Shown piece by piece: positions 36,261 to 47,243 of a stretch of DNA of 64,000 nt. A program made the position numbers and the translations under genes. Origin of the DNA: Cyclobacterium xiamenense (GTDB taxonomy: Bacteria > Bacteroidota > Bacteroidia > Cytophagales > Cyclobacteriaceae); assembly GCF_009467825.1 (NCBI RefSeq), contig NZ_WIOK01000003.1:62001-126000 (forward strand), given 5' to 3'. Position 1 is the stretch's first letter. Each line of letters begins with the position of its first letter. The notes below the pieces were generated by a model. That model was not told the origin of the DNA and ran no database searches. It worked only from the letters and a program-made list of their open reading frames with translations.

Positions 36261-37760
36261 CTACCTGTCCAGCCGGGTATTCGTCCCGTCCACAGGGGTA
36301 CGGTGTTCCCGGTTGGAGAGGTCCCACGCCGTGTGAAAAATCAGCCGGGCGCGTTTTTCCATCAGGTCAAACTCAATTTTATCCACCGTATCGCTGGGCT
36401 GATGGTAATCGTCGTGAACACCGTTGAAAAAGAAGATCACGGGAATGTTGTGCTTGGCGAAATTGTAATGATCGGAGCGGTAATAAAACCGGTTGGGATC
36501 GTCCTCGGCATCGTAGCGGTAATCCAGGATGAGGTTGGTATAGGTGATGTTGTTGTACTCATTGATGATCTTGAGTTGGGAGGACAGCATTTCGGAACCG
36601 ATCACGTAGACGTAATCCTGGTTTTCGGCATCCTGGTACTCGTAATCGATCCGACCCACCATGTCGATGTTCAGGTTGTTTACCGTATTTTCCAAGGGAA
36701 ATAGGGGGTTTTCGGCGTAGTATTCCGAGCCCAACAGGCCTTTTTCCTCGCCAGTAACGTTAAGAAACAGAATGCTTCTACGAGGGCGGTACCCATCTTT
36801 TGCGGCCGTTGCAAAGGCTTCGGCGATTTCCATCACAGATACGGTACCCGAGCCGTCGTCATCCGCCCCATTGTTGATTTCCCCCTGGCTGTTGACACCC
36901 ACATGGTCGTAGTGGGAAGAAATGACCAGCACTTCCTCTTTTTTATCGGTTCCCTCCAGGTAGGCCAATACGTTTTCGGTATCTACCATCATCTTATCCT
37001 TGCGTACGCGGTAGCGTGCTTTTTGGGAAGGGATGGATTCCGGATTGTTTTTTGCGGCTTCCTTGAGCTCCTCCACAGGGGTTTCAAACAACTTTCCCAT
37101 CGTCTCCGAACTAACCATAAACACGGGTTTGTGTTCGGTAGGCCGATCAAAACCCAGCCTACCCCTTCCGGAAAGGCTTTTGTACCGATTGGCTACCCGG
37201 TCGAAATTGGCCTGTCCCTCCATGGTTACCAGAATCACCCCTTCGGCTCCGGCCTCCATGACCTTGCCGACGACATCTGCCGAACGTGCACCGATGGCCC
37301 ACATGCCCACCAACTTGCCTTCCACATCCACTTTCGCCAGGTTTTCGTCCGAAGACAAGCCCAGAAAGACCAAGTCGGTACGAATGCGCTTTTTGGTATC
37401 TGCATCCCCAATAAAGACAAAATCCTCATTCAGCACCAGATCGTTTTTGCCCACCTGTAATTCCAAGTCCTCCCAGCGGACGCTGGAAAGCTCAAATGCC
37501 TGCAGGTAATTGCCGGACACCGGTCCTGCCAATCCTTGCTTCTGATAAAAATCAACCAGATAGGCTGCAGCCAGCTTTTGCCCCTTTTCTCCGGTATCCC
37601 TGCCTTCCAACTCGTCGGAGGCCAGGTAGGTCAAGTGTTTTTCCAAATCCCCGGCTTGAATGGTGGCGGCATACCGTAAAGACAGGTCTTCTTGACCCAC
37701 TGCAGGAAAGGAAAAAACTGCCAACAACAATGCTGCGGCAATCAGCGGTAACTTTTTCAT
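36261..37760 (-). CDS. exported M28 family zinc aminopeptidase
   Basis: 499 residues with a signal peptide (SFPAVGQ). A PA (protease-associated) domain lies at about 120-225. The M28 catalytic domain contains ISSHYDHVGV, NNGADDDGSG (bridging Asp), NVTGEEKGLLGSEYY (catalytic Glu pair), NLNIDMVGR, and a late His in DYHQPSDTVDKI. It should release amino acids from peptides in the periplasm or outside. Monocistronic with its own terminator, divergent from gcvP. Confidence 0.93.
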   Translation of the reverse strand: MKKLPLIAAALLLAVFSFPAVGQEDLSLRYAATIQAGDLEKHLTYLASDELEGRDTGEKGQKLAAAYLVDFYQKQGLAGPVSGNYLQAFELSSVRWEDLELQVGKNDLVLNEDFVFIGDADTKKRIRTDLVFLGLSSDENLAKVDVEGKLVGMWAIGARSADVVGKVMEAGAEGVILVTMEGQANFDRVANRYKSLSGRGRLGFDRPTEHKPVFMVSSETMGKLFETPVEELKEAAKNNPESIPSQKARYRVRKDKMMVDTENVLAYLEGTDKKEEVLVISSHYDHVGVNSQGEINNGADDDGSGTVSVMEIAEAFATAAKDGYRPRRSILFLNVTGEEKGLLGSEYYAENPLFPLENTVNNLNIDMVGRIDYEYQDAENQDYVYVIGSEMLSSQLKIINEYNNITYTNLILDYRYDAEDDPNRFYYRSDHYNFAKHNIPVIFFFNGVHDDYHQPSDTVDKIEFDLMEKRARLIFHTAWDLSNREHRTPVDGTNTRLDR

Positions 37761-37873
37761 GATAACGGATTAATGATTTGAAACGATGGTATTTTGTAAA
37801 CCTAATTCAGTCTCAACTGGTTAGTAAGAAGATAATTAAGGGTAAAATCAATACCTAAATCGGCTAATATTTC

Positions 37874-37881
37874 TACCTTTG
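37874..37881 (+). promoter_or_regulatory. candidate gcvP -7 box
   Basis: TACCTTTG, a full TAnnTTTG match, 56 nt before the gcvP ATG. No good TTTG at the expected spacing. Confidence 0.4.
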
Positions 37882-37937
37882 CGGTTCGATTCAGGAAAAA
37901 TTGATTCGGCCAAAAATAATGATATTTTATTGGATAT

Positions 37938-40835
37938 ATGAAAATCAACCTTGCTTCTTCGGAAAAATTTAAAAACAGGCACATTGCTCCTTCGGAAAAC
38001 GACATCCAATCCATGTTGGATGCCATCGGGGTCTCCTCTCTGGATACCTTGATTGATGAAACGATTCCCCAGAGTATTCGCCTCAAAAAACCACTACAAC
38101 TTCCCAAAGCGCTATCGGAAACGGCATTTCTAAAAAGTTTCAAAAAGACAGCTGGCAAAAATCAATTGTATAAATCGTATATAGGCCTGGGTTATTACGA
38201 TACCCTGGTACCGGGGGTGATTCAGCGAAACATCCTGGAAAATCCGGGATGGTACACCGCGTACACGCCCTATCAGGCCGAAATTGCCCAGGGCCGATTG
38301 GAGGCGCTGATCAACTTTCAAACCATGGTAGCCGAACTCACCGGCATGGAATTGGCCAATGCCTCCCTGCTGGACGAAGGTACCGCCGCCGGGGAAGCCA
38401 TGACCATGCTGCATGCCAGCAGACCCCGGGCCAAGAAGCAGGCGAATCGGTTTTTTGTAGACGAAAACGTATTCGAACAAACGAAAGAAATCCTTAAAAC
38501 CCGTGCCCTTCCAGTGGGCATCGATCTGTTTTTTGGGTCCCTTCAGGAACTGGACCTGACGGATCCCGACCTATTTGGGTTGTTGCTCCAATATCCCAAT
38601 GCAGACGGCGAAGTCATCGATTACAGCCGTCTCGTAGAAGCTGCTCGGGAAAACAGCGTCTTTACGGCCTTCAGCACCGATCTGCTAAGCCTTACCTTGC
38701 TAAAGCCTCCCGGAGAGATGGGGGCAGATGTAGTGATCGGTAGTAGCCAGCGATTTGGAGTACCCATGGGTTTTGGCGGGCCGCATGCGGCCTTTTTTGC
38801 CACCAAAGAAGCATTCAAACGGCAAATTCCCGGACGAATCATCGGCGTCTCGGTGGACAAATCGGGGAAGAACGCCTACCGCATGGCGCTTCAAACCCGG
38901 GAGCAACACATCAAGCGGGAGAAAGCTACTTCCAATATTTGCACGGCGCAGGTACTGCTGGCAGTCATGGCCGGCATGTATGCGGTGTACCACGGACCCA
39001 AGGGGCTGAAGGCCATTGCCTCCCGCACGCATGGACTCGCCGTAATGACCGCGGATTGGCTGTCCCAATTGGGTTACGAACAGGTGAATAAGGTCTTTTT
39101 TGATACCATCCGAATCCGCGTGGACGAGGTGCAGAAGGAAAAGATCAGGGCCTTTGCCCTGTCGAAACGGTTGAATTTCCGCTACGAAAAAGAGTACATC
39201 CTGCTGAGTTTTGACCAGGTGAAAAACCGGGCAGATGTGGTGGAGCTCTACGAAGTGTTTGCCAAATCGACTAACCTGCTGCAGGTAGCAACACCTGCGG
39301 TGCCGGATCAGGTAGAAGGAATCATTCCGGCTGGATTGGAGCGAACCAGTTCCTACCTGGATCACGAAGTGTTTCACCGGTACCACTCCGAACACGAGAT
39401 GCTGCGGTACATGAAGCGCCTGGAAAACAAAGACCTTTCCCTGGTGCATTCCATGATTTCCCTGGGCTCTTGCACGATGAAGCTCAACGCCACCGCAGAG
39501 ATGATTCCGGTGACCTGGCCGGAAATCGGTCAGTTGCATCCCTTTGTCCCGCAGGATCAGGCGGCAGGCTATTACGAAATGTTTCAGGAGTTGAGAAACT
39601 GGCTGAGCGAAATCACTGGATTTGCAGACACCAGTTTGCAACCAAATTCGGGTGCGCAGGGAGAATACGCAGGTTTGATGGTCATCCGGGCCTACCACAT
39701 GAGCCGCGGGGAGGAATTCCGAAATATCGTGCTTATTCCCACCTCTGCGCACGGAACCAACCCCGCATCGGCGGTGATGGCGGGCATGCAAGTGGTGTTG
39801 GTGCCCTGCGACGAACGGGGCAATATCGATGTGGAAGCCTTTCGGGAGTTGGCCACCAAGTACAAAGACCGGTTGGCGGCATTGATGGTCACCTACCCCT
39901 CCACCCACGGCGTATTCGAGGAAGCCATTCAGGAAATATGTGCCCTGGTGCACGAGTACGGAGGGCAAGTCTATATGGACGGAGCCAACATGAACGCCCA
40001 GGTGGGGCTGACCAGTCCGGGAATGATCGGCGCCGATGTTTGCCACCTGAACCTTCACAAGACCTTCTGTATTCCTCATGGCGGTGGGGGACCGGGTATG
40101 GGGCCCATTTGTGTGGCCAAGCACCTGGCCCCTTTTCTGCCGGGCAATCCCTTTGTCCGGACCGGGGGAACGGCTGCCATCAGCCCCATCTCTGCGGCAC
40201 CCTATGGCAGCGCCAGCATTTTGCCCATTTCCTATGCCTACATTGCGATGATGGGAGAAAAAGGGCTGGCCCATGCTACCAAAATGGCCATACTAAACAC
40301 CAATTACATCAAAAAGCGGCTGGAAGCCGATTATCCCATTCTCTATACCGGGAGTAAGGGCCGTGCGGCCCACGAGATGATCCTGGATTGCCGGAATTTC
40401 AAGGAATGTGGGGTGGAAGTAGAAGACATCGCCAAACGCCTGATGGATTACGGATTTCACGCACCGACCGTCTCGTTTCCCGTAGCCGGTACACTGATGG
40501 TGGAACCCACCGAATCGGAGTCCAAAGCGGAATTGGACCGCTTCTGCGATGCGATGATCGCCATCCGACAGGAAATTCGGGAAATCGAGGAAGGAAAGGT
40601 AGACCGGGTGTCGAACTTGCTGAAAAACGCCCCGCATACGGCTGAGATACTGCTCGGTGATACCTGGGAATTTGCCTATTCCCGCGAACGGGCAGCCTAC
40701 CCCCTGCCCTTTGTCAAGGAGAATAAATTTTGGCCTACCGTGGGTCGAATCGATGCTGCCTACGGAGACCGGAACCTAATGTGCAGCTGCATTCCCACCG
40801 CCGCCTACGAAGAGGAAAAAGAAGCGGTGGAATAA
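37938..40835 (+). CDS. gcvP: glycine dehydrogenase (decarboxylating), P-protein
   Basis: 965 residues, the single-chain form. It decarboxylates glycine with PLP and passes the aminomethyl group to the lipoyl arm of GcvH. The C-terminal half has the PLP-lysine segment [19 protein letters not shown]; the N-terminal half is the non-catalytic homologous copy ([18 protein letters not shown]). GcvT and GcvH are not in this window, so the cleavage complex is encoded at scattered loci. Confidence 0.97.
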   Translation: MKINLASSEKFKNRHIAPSENDIQSMLDAIGVSSLDTLIDETIPQSIRLKKPLQLPKALSETAFLKSFKKTAGKNQLYKSYIGLGYYDTLVPGVIQRNILENPGWYTAYTPYQAEIAQGRLEALINFQTMVAELTGMELANASLLDEGTAAGEAMTMLHASRPRAKKQANRFFVDENVFEQTKEILKTRALPVGIDLFFGSLQELDLTDPDLFGLLLQYPNADGEVIDYSRLVEAARENSVFTAFSTDLLSLTLLKPPGEMGADVVIGSSQRFGVPMGFGGPHAAFFATKEAFKRQIPGRIIGVSVDKSGKNAYRMALQTREQHIKREKATSNICTAQVLLAVMAGMYAVYHGPKGLKAIASRTHGLAVMTADWLSQLGYEQVNKVFFDTIRIRVDEVQKEKIRAFALSKRLNFRYEKEYILLSFDQVKNRADVVELYEVFAKSTNLLQVATPAVPDQVEGIIPAGLERTSSYLDHEVFHRYHSEHEMLRYMKRLENKDLSLVHSMISLGSCTMKLNATAEMIPVTWPEIGQLHPFVPQDQAAGYYEMFQELRNWLSEITGFADTSLQPNSGAQGEYAGLMVIRAYHMSRGEEFRNIVLIPTSAHGTNPASAVMAGMQVVLVPCDERGNIDVEAFRELATKYKDRLAALMVTYPSTHGVFEEAIQEICALVHEYGGQVYMDGANMNAQVGLTSPGMIGADVCHLNLHKTFCIPHGGGGPGMGPICVAKHLAPFLPGNPFVRTGGTAAISPISAAPYGSASILPISYAYIAMMGEKGLAHATKMAILNTNYIKKRLEADYPILYTGSKGRAAHEMILDCRNFKECGVEVEDIAKRLMDYGFHAPTVSFPVAGTLMVEPTESESKAELDRFCDAMIAIRQEIREIEEGKVDRVSNLLKNAPHTAEILLGDTWEFAYSRERAAYPLPFVKENKFWPTVGRIDAAYGDRNLMCSCIPTAAYEEEKEAVE

Positions 40836-40876
40836 AAAAAAGCCCCTTTGGCCATGATACCGAAGGGGCTTTTTTT
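40834..40876. terminator. bidirectional terminator between gcvP and fumC
   Basis: AAGCCCCTTTGG/CCGAAGGGGCTT stem with A and T runs on the two sides. It serves two convergent genes. Confidence 0.85.
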
Positions 40877-40890
40877 ATCGGGTACAGCCT

Positions 40891-42291
40891 TTACTTGAGG
40901 CTCCCGGTCATGTCTTCCGGTTTGACCCATTCGTCGAATTGCTCGCTGCTCAGCAGCTCCAGCGAAATAGCGGCTTCGCGGAGGCTGGTGCCCTCCTTGT
41001 GTGCCTTTTTGGCAATTTTTGCTGCATTTTCATAGCCAATATGGGTGTTTAGCGCCGTCACCAACATCAGGCTATTCTCCAGGTGACGCTGGATAAAGGG
41101 CTTGTTGGGCTCGATCCCGATGGCACAGTTATCGTTGAAAGATACGCAAGCATCTCCCAACAGGCGCGCGGATATCAGCAGGTTGTTTACCATCATGGGT
41201 TTGAATACGTTCAGTTCAAAATGACCGTTGGCACCGCCTACAGACACGGCCGTATCGTTTCCGATGACCTGCGCACAAACCATGGTTAGGGCTTCCGCCT
41301 GGGTAGGATTGACCTTTCCAGGCATGATGGAGGATCCGGGTTCGTTTTCGGGGATCAATAATTCGCCAATGCCCGATCGGGGTCCGGATGACAGCATGCG
41401 AATGTCGTTCGCAATTTTCATCAGGCTCACGGCCAGTTGCTTTAAGGCCCCGTGGGTTTCCACGATGGCGTCATGCGCCGCCAGCGACTCAAATTTGTTG
41501 GGAGCGGTGACAAACGGATTGCCGGAAAAGTGGGCGATTTTTGCCGCCACCAGCTCCGCATAACCTTTAGGGGTGTTGAGGCCGGTTCCTACGGCCGTGC
41601 CTCCCAGTGCCAATTCAGACAGGTGGGGAAGGGTGTTTTTTATCGCCCGCATGGCGTGGTCCAGTTGCGCCACGTAGCCGGAAAACTCCTGCCCCAGGGT
41701 CAGCGGGGTGGCGTCCATGAAATGGGTACGGCCGATTTTCACCACATCCATAAAGGCCTCTGATTTGGCTTTCAGTGTATCCCGTAGCTTTTGTACGCCC
41801 GGAAGGGTCGTTTCCGCCACCATCTTATAGGCAGCAATGTGCATGGCAGTGGGAAAGGTATCGTTGGAAGACTGGGACTTGTTTACGTCATCGTTGGGAT
41901 GAATCTTCTTCGTTTCGTCCTGTAGGCTTCCTCCGGAAAGGACGTGTGCCCGGTAGGCAACCACCTCGTTTACGTTCATGTTGGATTGGGTTCCCGAGCC
42001 AGTCTGCCAGACCACCAGAGGAAACTGGTCGTCCAGTTTGCCCTCCAGGATTTCGTCGCAGACGGTGGCGATGATGTCCGCTTTTTCCTGATCCATCACG
42101 CCCAACTCGGCATTCGTAAGTGCGGCAGATTTTTTTAGGATAGCGAATGCATGCACGATTTCCAAGGGCATCTGCTGCCGGGATCCGCCAATCTTAAAAT
42201 TATTCACCGAGCGCTGGGTTTGGGCGCCCCAGTACTTGTCGGCGGGAACCTCCACGGGTCCCATGGTATCCTTTTCTATTCTGTATTCCAT
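40891..42291 (-). CDS. fumC: fumarate hydratase, class II
   Basis: 466 residues. It hydrates fumarate to malate in the TCA cycle, without iron. Signatures: [31 protein letters not shown], and the fumarase/aspartase loop [16 protein letters not shown]. Monocistronic, ending at a shared terminator with gcvP. Confidence 0.97.
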   Translation of the reverse strand: MEYRIEKDTMGPVEVPADKYWGAQTQRSVNNFKIGGSRQQMPLEIVHAFAILKKSAALTNAELGVMDQEKADIIATVCDEILEGKLDDQFPLVVWQTGSGTQSNMNVNEVVAYRAHVLSGGSLQDETKKIHPNDDVNKSQSSNDTFPTAMHIAAYKMVAETTLPGVQKLRDTLKAKSEAFMDVVKIGRTHFMDATPLTLGQEFSGYVAQLDHAMRAIKNTLPHLSELALGGTAVGTGLNTPKGYAELVAAKIAHFSGNPFVTAPNKFESLAAHDAIVETHGALKQLAVSLMKIANDIRMLSSGPRSGIGELLIPENEPGSSIMPGKVNPTQAEALTMVCAQVIGNDTAVSVGGANGHFELNVFKPMMVNNLLISARLLGDACVSFNDNCAIGIEPNKPFIQRHLENSLMLVTALNTHIGYENAAKIAKKAHKEGTSLREAAISLELLSSEQFDEWVKPEDMTGSLK

Positions 42292-42399
42292 TGAATGGCT
42301 TGGTTTACGTTAAAAACAATTCAGCTGCTAAATTACAACAGGCAGGGCATAATCCATAGGTCCCGGGTGCTTAGTTCCTGCAATTTCCTGCGAAAGGAA

Positions 42400-42903
42400 T
42401 CACCGGGAGGCATTCTTGCCGGTATTCAGTCCCATGGCCTCGTGAAAAAGTGCCTGGCTTTCGCGGACCTTTCGCCGAAAATGCCAGAAAGCAAAACCGT
42501 AGTTGGCCAATCCAGCCAAAACGCTGAGCAGGGCCATCTTCCAGTCCTGAAAAACCGACAAAAAAACCACCGTCAACCCAAAGCTGATCACGCCCCAAAA
42601 ACCCAGAAAGAAGGCCGTACTGGGGAAAAACGAATATTCCAGCGAGATCAGGCAGCCTTTGGACAGGGGGTAAACCTCCCCTTTGATCAAGGGGAGAAAA
42701 CTATCCGCTTTGTTGATTTTTTTTGAGATTCGAAAACAAGTTTTTTCCAGGGTGCCGTTAAATACTACCTCTTCCTCCGACAGGGGCAGGGGCCGGTCCA
42801 GGTAATTCACTTTTCGCGTGATGCGGTCGAGTTTTTTCACGACCTGCCGGCTGTCCAGGGTAGACACAAATGTTTCGCTGTATGTGGGCACCAATCTCAC
42901 CAT
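42400..42903 (-). CDS. membrane protein of unknown function
   Basis: 167 residues. A soluble N-terminal half rich in charged residues is followed by two hydrophobic segments (about 98-116 and 122-140) and a basic C-terminal tail with WHFRRKVRESQALF. It starts 28 nt after the RidA gene stop, so it may share the transcript. No family recognised. Confidence 0.65.
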   Translation of the reverse strand: MVRLVPTYSETFVSTLDSRQVVKKLDRITRKVNYLDRPLPLSEEEVVFNGTLEKTCFRISKKINKADSFLPLIKGEVYPLSKGCLISLEYSFFPSTAFFLGFWGVISFGLTVVFLSVFQDWKMALLSVLAGLANYGFAFWHFRRKVRESQALFHEAMGLNTGKNASR

Positions 42904-42930
42904 GAACTAACAAGCAATTCGGGATAAAGT

Positions 42931-43311
42931 TTACACCTCAGCAATGCAGGATATTTCCACCTGCACGTTTTTTGGAAGCCTGCTTACTTCCACGGTTTCA
43001 CGGGCCGGAGGGGAGCTTTTGAAGTATTGTCCGTACGCTTCGTTGATGGTGGCAAAATCATCCATGTTTTTTACAAAGATACTGCATTTGACCACCCGGT
43101 CAAAGGAAGAGCCCGCCGCGCGCAAGATGGCCTCCAGGTTTCTCATGACCGCGTGTGTTTCCTCGGTAATGTTTTCGTTGAGGAGTTCTCCGGTTTCAGC
43201 GTCCAGGGCAATCTGCCCGGAGACAAAGAGCAAGCCGTTACTTTTAACTGCCTGGCTGTAGGGACCGATGGGGGCGGGTGCTTCCGCGGATTGGATGATT
43301 TCTTTGGGCAT
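42931..43311 (-). CDS. ridA: RidA family enamine/imine deaminase
   Basis: 126 residues from ATG 43311 (MPKEIIQSAEAPAPIGPYSQ). Typical features are GPYSQAVKSNGLLFVSGQI, the substrate Arg in SSPPARETVEVSRLPK, and the C-terminal VEISCIAEV. It clears reactive 2-aminoacrylate-type enamines made by PLP enzymes. An upstream eight-codon extension is possible but not family-like. Confidence 0.94.
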   Translation of the reverse strand: MPKEIIQSAEAPAPIGPYSQAVKSNGLLFVSGQIALDAETGELLNENITEETHAVMRNLEAILRAAGSSFDRVVKCSIFVKNMDDFATINEAYGQYFKSSPPARETVEVSRLPKNVQVEISCIAEV

Positions 43312-43382
43312 GGGAAACGGGATTAAATGAAGCACAAATTAAACCCTATTCAAAGAATTAATCAAAGGAAGGACAAAAGATC

Positions 43383-44072
43383 TCAGTTGGCCACCAATTT
43401 GAAGCCCTCTCCGTGGAGGGTAACGATTTGAACACCGTTGTCGCCTTTTAGCAGTTTACGAATTTTGCTAAGGTATACATCCATGCTTCGGGCGTTGAAA
43501 TAGCTATCGTCTCCCCAGATTTGTTTGAGTGCAAAGGAGCGACTCACCGTTTCGTTCATCGATGCCGCCAATAGGCGAAGAAGCTCGTTTTCTTTGGAGG
43601 TCAATTTGTGCATCCCATCCGGACCTTCCAATTGTTGCGTGTCGTAATGCAGCACAAAGCTGCCGAAGGAATAGGTCTTCAATGCGGTTCGTTCTCCCCT
43701 GGCCTTGGTCCTTCGCAGGATGGCGCCAATTCGCAATAGCAATTCCTCCATGCTGAATGGCTTGGTAATGTAATCGTCCGCCCCTATCCGAAATCCCTGA
43801 ATGACATCTTCTTTGAGATTTTTTGCCGTGAGGTAAATGATGGGAATGTTTTCTTCCACCTTCCGGATTTCCTTTCCCAGGGTAAAACCATCCTTTTTCG
43901 GCATCATTACGTCGAGGATGCACAGTTGGAAATACTCCTTCTTATAGCTGGCCCAGCCTTCTTCGCCGTCCCGGCACAAGGTAACCTCGTATCCTTTTAC
44001 CCCCAGGTATTCCTTTAGAATGTCGCCCAGGTTGGGATCATCTTCTACCAATAATATTCGTTCGTTGCTCAT
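43383..44072 (-). CDS. response regulator, OmpR/PhoB type
   Basis: 229 residues. The receiver domain has acidic pocket VEDD, the phosphoacceptor Asp54 in LCILDVMMPKKDGF and the TKPF Lys. A C-terminal winged helix begins near residue 130 with LTSKENELLRLL and ends IVTLHGEGFKLVAN. It overlaps the kinase gene by 4 nt (ATGA), so the pair is co-translated. Target genes unknown. Confidence 0.95.
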   Translation of the reverse strand: MSNERILLVEDDPNLGDILKEYLGVKGYEVTLCRDGEEGWASYKKEYFQLCILDVMMPKKDGFTLGKEIRKVEENIPIIYLTAKNLKEDVIQGFRIGADDYITKPFSMEELLLRIGAILRRTKARGERTALKTYSFGSFVLHYDTQQLEGPDGMHKLTSKENELLRLLAASMNETVSRSFALKQIWGDDSYFNARSMDVYLSKIRKLLKGDNGVQIVTLHGEGFKLVAN

Positions 44073-45784
44073 TGCCTTTTTGGTAAATTAATGGTGAAAA
44101 TACTTCCCTGACCCGGCTCACTTTCCACCTGTATGCTTCCTTTATGTGCCTCTACCATCGTTTTTACGTAGGAGAGGCCCAGTCCAAACCCTTTCACGTC
44201 GTGAATATTGCCCGTAGGTACCCGGTAGAATTTGTCAAATATTCGTTTTTGGGCCTCCTTGCTCATGCCAATGCCGGCATCCTGAATGGCCAGCGTATAC
44301 CGATCGTTCCTCTCCCGGACAGAAACCCGAATGGAAGGGGAATCGCCAGAATATTTATTGGCATTGTCTAATAAGTTATTTAGGATGTTGTTTAGATGAA
44401 AGGGATCGGCCTCCAGGATGCCTGTCTGCACCTGGTAGTCCGTTTCGATGGCCCCACCCCGTTTCTCAACCAGCAGTTCAAAATGCTTTTTGGCTTCTTC
44501 CACCGCATCCACCAGGTTGATGGGTTCTACCTCCAGCTTGAAGTCTTTTTTATCCAGGGCAGCGGCCTGCAAGACCTGCTCGACCTGCTGTCCCAGCCGG
44601 GCGTTTTCATCTTTGATGATCCCCAGGTAGCGGGTACGTAGTGATTTTTGGCCCAGCAAATCCGGATCCTGGAGGGCCTCGATGGCCAGGCTTACGGTAG
44701 AAATGGGCGTTTTGAACTCGTGGGTCATGTTGTTGATGAAATCATTTTTGACCTCGGAAATTTTCTTTTGCCGGATAATTACCTTGATGGCATACACGAA
44801 ACAGACGATGATAATCGCCATAAACAGCAAAGAACTGGATAAGGGTAAAAAGACCTGCTGCATGAGGTAGTTTTCCTTCGTTGGAAAATGGATAACCAGG
44901 AAGTTTTCCAGGCCCAACAAGTCGCTGGGGAAGAGTTCTGCCCTGATGCCCTTCGCTTTTAAAAACTCCAGGTTAGAAACGGACCCGACGCCGACGATGC
45001 GGTCGTTTCCATCGATGATCCCCAGCTCAAAGGGCTGGTTGATGTTTCGGTTGACCAACTGATCCCGCACCTCCCTGCGCACCTGGGCCGTATCGACCCG
45101 GTTTAGGATATTCTGATTGCCCTGGGACAACAATTGGTGGATGACCACCTCCACCAATTCAATTTTCATGTTTGCCTGCACGATGGACTCTGCCACGTTT
45201 CGGGAAACATTGAATTCCTCGATGATAAAGTCCTGCCGGTTGCTGGCGTATTGGCGTCTACTAATGTAATTGTCTTTCTGGCTCAAAAACTCCAGGTACC
45301 GTTCCTTTTCCTGCAATAGAATGGCCAGTTCGTCCGGTGTAAAGAGCGTAGATGCCACCGACGGGGACATGTAAAAGTACTTTTCGATTTGGCTAAAACT
45401 CTTTGGTTCCCCTTCTTTGGAAGCGATCAATTTGCGGAAGGTCGAGGATATCTGGGGAATTTTTTGGTCAAACAGGGAATCCACCATGGATGGCCGGTTG
45501 ATCGCCACCTGCCGGTGCCTAACCTGCACCTGAATGGGCTCTATAGGCTCCAGAAGGGCTTTTTGAAACAAGGTGTCCCGAGCCAGGGAACTCAGCAAGA
45601 TATCACTGGCCTCTCCCTTCTCCAGCCGCTCGGAAGTGGATGCCAGTGCCTGAAACACGTTTTGCTCGAATCGCTCTTCGTTGATCTTTAGTACGTTTCC
45701 CACCCAGTAAAACTGAAAACCAATCAACCCCAGACTGGCAAGCGTCATCAAAAAGATAATGATTTTAATGCTGGTCTTTGACAT
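44069..45784 (-). CDS. membrane sensor histidine kinase
   Basis: 571 residues. TM1 at about 8-29, a long periplasmic sensor part (30-310), and TM2 at about 312-334. Then come the dimerisation/phosphoacceptor box with His355 (NMTHEFKTPIST) and the HATPase domain with N-box NNLLDNANKYSG, G1 DAGIGM and G2 GFGLGLSYV. The layout resembles Bacteroidota RprX-like kinases. A -7 box TAAATTTG lies 4 nt before the ATG, so the transcript may be leaderless. The signal sensed is unknown. Confidence 0.93.
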   Translation of the reverse strand: MSKTSIKIIIFLMTLASLGLIGFQFYWVGNVLKINEERFEQNVFQALASTSERLEKGEASDILLSSLARDTLFQKALLEPIEPIQVQVRHRQVAINRPSMVDSLFDQKIPQISSTFRKLIASKEGEPKSFSQIEKYFYMSPSVASTLFTPDELAILLQEKERYLEFLSQKDNYISRRQYASNRQDFIIEEFNVSRNVAESIVQANMKIELVEVVIHQLLSQGNQNILNRVDTAQVRREVRDQLVNRNINQPFELGIIDGNDRIVGVGSVSNLEFLKAKGIRAELFPSDLLGLENFLVIHFPTKENYLMQQVFLPLSSSLLFMAIIIVCFVYAIKVIIRQKKISEVKNDFINNMTHEFKTPISTVSLAIEALQDPDLLGQKSLRTRYLGIIKDENARLGQQVEQVLQAAALDKKDFKLEVEPINLVDAVEEAKKHFELLVEKRGGAIETDYQVQTGILEADPFHLNNILNNLLDNANKYSGDSPSIRVSVRERNDRYTLAIQDAGIGMSKEAQKRIFDKFYRVPTGNIHDVKGFGLGLSYVKTMVEAHKGSIQVESEPGQGSIFTINLPKRQ

Positions 45785-45788
45785 GATA

Positions 45789-45796
45789 CAAATTTA
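45789..45796 (-). promoter_or_regulatory. candidate -7 box of the kinase-regulator operon
   Basis: The minus strand reads TAAATTTG, a full TAnnTTTG match, with only 4 nt before the kinase ATG. No good upstream element is visible. Confidence 0.35.
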
Positions 45797-45928
45797 AACG
45801 ATATCCATCAGGAAATCATTTCCTTAACTTTTTTTAACAGGGTTCGCAAAGGCAACCTATCTAAGATACCAACAAGGTTTTTCAAAACAGAATTCCCTTT
45901 GGGTTACGGTGGTGAAATTCGTTTTAAG

Positions 45929-45952
45929 TTTGGCTTGCTTTAGCTATCTTTG
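45929..45952 (+). promoter_or_regulatory. candidate lysA promoter
   Basis: TATCTTTG (45945-45952), a full -7 match, with TTTG (45929-45932) 12 nt upstream. The start codon is 18 nt downstream, so the leader would be about 12 nt. Confidence 0.45.
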
Positions 45953-45970
45953 CCAGCTAAATCAACACCT

Positions 45971-47203
45971 ATGGAAATTAGCAACCAACGTTACTGCATC
46001 CAGGAAATCCCCCTATTGGATGTGGCAAAAAAATACGGAACGCCGGTTTATGTCTATGATGGAGAAAAAATCCTTGCGCAGGTAGAAGCCCTCAAGCAGG
46101 CCTTTTCAGGGGTAACGATGAAAATTAAGTATGCAACCAAGGCCTTATCCAACCTCACCATCCTAAAGCTGATGCGTCAGGCTGGCACCGGGGTAGACGC
46201 CGTTTCCATAGAAGAAGTACAGCTATGCATGCATGCCGGCTTTGCGGCAGCGGAAATCATGTATACCCCAAACTGCGTGGACTTTGAGGAAATCAAGCAA
46301 GCAGTCGAGCTAGGGGTGACAATCAACATCGACAATATCCCCATGTTGGAACATTTTGGAACCGAGTACGGGCCATCCGTGCCCCTGTGTATCCGACTGA
46401 ATCCCCACATCCTGGCCGGGGGAAATGCAAAAATATCCGTAGGCCATATCGACAGCAAATTTGGTATCTCCATCCTTCAGCTCAAACATGTCCTGAAAAT
46501 TGTACAGGCCTACGACTTGCGGGTGGTAGGGCTTCACGTGCATACCGGCTCGGATATTTTGGACGCCGAAGTGTTTTTAAAAGGAGCAGAAATACTCTTT
46601 GATGCTGCCCGGGAATTTGGGCAGTTGGAGTTTCTGGATTTTGGTGGCGGATTCAAGGTAGCCTACAAAGACGGAGACATCACCACCGATATTCAGGACG
46701 TGGGAAAAAAAGTATCGGCTGCTTTTCAACAATTTTGCAAGGAATACGGTAAGGAACTGGAAATTTGGTTTGAACCCGGTAAGTTTTTGGTAAGCGAATG
46801 TGGCTACCTGCTGGTAAAAGCCAACGTGGTCAAGCCCACTCCTGCCACTACCTTTGTGGGGGTAGACTCCGGGCTCAACCACCTGCTGCGCCCCATGATG
46901 TACGATGCCTATCACGGCGTGGTCAACATCAGCAAGCTGGATGGGCCGGAGCGGGTGTATACGATCGTGGGCTATATATGCGAAACCGACACCATCGCTG
47001 CCGATCGCAAGCTTCGGGAAGTAAAAGAAGGCGATGTACTGGCCATCAAAAACGCCGGTGCCTATGGCTACAGCATGGCTTCCAACTACAATTCCCGATT
47101 CCGCCCGGCAGAGGTATTGCTCCTGCACGGCAGAGATCACCTGATTCGGAAGCGGGAAACCTTTGAGGACTTACTAAAAAATCAACCGACCGTTGATATA
47201 TAA
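45971..47203 (+). CDS. lysA: diaminopimelate decarboxylase
   Basis: 410 residues from ATG 45971. A PLP-dependent alanine-racemase-fold enzyme that makes lysine from meso-diaminopimelate. Seen: the PLP Lys57 in KYATKALSN, HVHTGSDIL, LDFGGGFKV (phosphate-binding Gly run), EPGKFLVSECG, and the dimer-site Cys in GYICETDTIA. An upstream TTG (45950) overlaps the -7 box and is unlikely to be the start. Confidence 0.96.
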   Translation: MEISNQRYCIQEIPLLDVAKKYGTPVYVYDGEKILAQVEALKQAFSGVTMKIKYATKALSNLTILKLMRQAGTGVDAVSIEEVQLCMHAGFAAAEIMYTPNCVDFEEIKQAVELGVTINIDNIPMLEHFGTEYGPSVPLCIRLNPHILAGGNAKISVGHIDSKFGISILQLKHVLKIVQAYDLRVVGLHVHTGSDILDAEVFLKGAEILFDAAREFGQLEFLDFGGGFKVAYKDGDITTDIQDVGKKVSAAFQQFCKEYGKELEIWFEPGKFLVSECGYLLVKANVVKPTPATTFVGVDSGLNHLLRPMMYDAYHGVVNISKLDGPERVYTIVGYICETDTIAADRKLREVKEGDVLAIKNAGAYGYSMASNYNSRFRPAEVLLLHGRDHLIRKRETFEDLLKNQPTVDI

Positions 47204-47211
47204 ATCAAATA

Positions 47212-47243
47212 GGGGGCAAATTTTTTTGCCCCCTTCTTTTTTT
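47212..47243 (+). terminator. intrinsic terminator of lysA
   Basis: GGGGGCAA/TTGCCCCC stem (47212-47233) followed by a T-rich run, 9 nt after the lysA stop. Confidence 0.85.

Noticed and set aside
38700-40274. 524-codon open frame on the minus strand inside gcvP
   Set aside because: It is exactly antisense to a highly conserved P-protein, and its translation is His/Gln-rich with no family features: a codon-bias shadow.
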